Shown: piece by piece, positions 6,185 to 6,582 of the stretch
Layout of the letters: every line of letters starts with the position of its first letter
Position numbering within the stretch: position 1 is the first letter of the stretch
Assembly (NCBI GenBank): GCA_003695555.1
Contig: RFIU01000006.1
Span: 1-6,582 of the forward strand
Source of the DNA: Alphaproteobacteria bacterium
GTDB lineage: Bacteria > Pseudomonadota > Alphaproteobacteria > Sphingomonadales > Rhodothalassiaceae
Direction: 5' to 3'
Length of the DNA stretch: 6,582 nt
Position numbers and translations under genes: made by a program
The notes under the pieces: generated by a model
Seen by the model: the letters and a program-made list of their open reading frames with translations, nothing else
The model's database searches: none
Told to the model about the DNA's origin: nothing

Positions 6185-6582
6185 TCAGGCCTTCGGCCCC
6201 TTGCGGCCGCCGCCGATCGTACCGGCCCGCGTCTCGTCGAGCGGCCAGCGCGCACGCACCGGCGCTGCGAGCGGATCGACGAGGCCTCGTCGGGCTCGCT
6301 CAACCCCTGCCCAGGCGACCATCGCCGCATTGTCGGTGCACCAGCGCGGCGGCGGCACGACGAGCTGCGCGCCTTCGCGTTCGGCCAGCTGTTCGAGGGC
6401 GTCGCGGATCGCCCGATTGGCGGCGACCCCGCCGGCGACGACGAGGTGGGGAGCGGCCGGTGCCCATCGTTCGCGATACTGGCCAAGGGCAATTGCCGTG
6501 CGATCGACGAGGCAATCGACCACCGCGGCCTGAAAGGCGGCGGCGAGATCGGCGCATGTTTGTCGATCGGGCATTCGCTGAC
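6185..6582 (-). CDS. tsaD: tRNA N6-adenosine threonylcarbamoyltransferase, C-terminal part (partial)
   Basis: The last 132 or so codons are present; the frame stays open to the right edge, so the N-terminal two thirds, including the HxxxH metal site, lie outside. The enzyme (formerly Gcp/YgjD) transfers the threonylcarbamoyl group from threonylcarbamoyl-AMP to A37 of ANN-decoding tRNAs, working with TsaB and TsaE in the cytoplasm. Visible family marks are DLAAAFQAAVVDCLVDR, the nucleotide-binding stretch HLVVAGGVAANRAIRDAL (about 6400-6450), and CTDNAAMVAWAG (CTDNAAM at 6320-6340), whose Asp corresponds to the third metal ligand of the ASKHA-fold active site. The end DPLAAPVRARWPLDE is typical of alphaproteobacterial TsaD, followed by a short basic Gly-Arg-Lys tail. 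An ATG at 6572-6574 is internal to the gene, not its start. It is the first gene of the tsaD-gpsA-YciI-EVE series seen here. Confidence 0.95.
   Translation of the reverse strand, partial: QRMPDRQTCADLAAAFQAAVVDCLVDRTAIALGQYRERWAPAAPHLVVAGGVAANRAIRDALEQLAEREGAQLVVPPPRWCTDNAAMVAWAGVERARRGLVDPLAAPVRARWPLDETRAGTIGGGRKGPKA

Noticed and set aside
6300..6557. Alternative 85-codon minus-strand frame over tsaD
   Set aside because: It is an Arg-rich frame-shifted shadow of tsaD, whose true frame carries the AGGVAANRAI and CTDNAAM motifs.

Overview
This window is high-GC DNA from a proteobacterium. The strong G/C bias at third codon positions and the gene order tsaD - gpsA - YciI-family - EVE-domain suggest an alphaproteobacterium, probably of the Hyphomicrobiales or a related order. 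That placement is inferred from gene order and protein style, not from a database match. Almost everything is chromosomal housekeeping or core metabolism. I see no insertion sequence, phage gene, CRISPR array, tRNA or rRNA.

Right part (about 6582 down to 4257, all minus strand): the C-terminal third of tsaD (tRNA t6A synthesis), a 102-nt gap, gpsA (glycerol-3-phosphate dehydrogenase), then a YciI-family protein starting 2 nt after the gpsA stop, then an EVE-domain protein after 105 nt. These genes are likely to be co-transcribed at least in part. The EVE gene converges on a plus-strand EamA/DMT-family transporter (3266-4234), with only 22 bp between the two stop codons.

Middle (3137 down to 1179, minus): a full-length acetyl-CoA synthetase (acs) with every expected motif, divergent from the transporter gene. 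The 128-bp divergent spacer holds a plausible sigma70-type acs promoter, a perfect dyad overlapping that promoter, a hairpin near the predicted 5' end of the mRNA and a strong Shine-Dalgarno.

Left part: after a 138-bp, comparatively AT-rich spacer comes a YfcG/Ure2p-like glutathione S-transferase (1040-378, minus). A 223-bp non-coding spacer follows, then the first 51 codons of a further minus-strand gene that runs off the window. That gene encodes a membrane-anchored protein, possibly an HlyD/EmrA-type membrane fusion protein.

Functionally the genes cover acetate activation (acs), phospholipid precursor synthesis (gpsA), tRNA modification (tsaD), thiol/redox chemistry (GST) and metabolite export (EamA). 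No previously undescribed system is evident. The points most worth a second look are the tsaD-gpsA-YciI-EVE neighbourhood, the dyad in the acs promoter, and the three consecutive in-frame open segments across the tsaD-gpsA junction.
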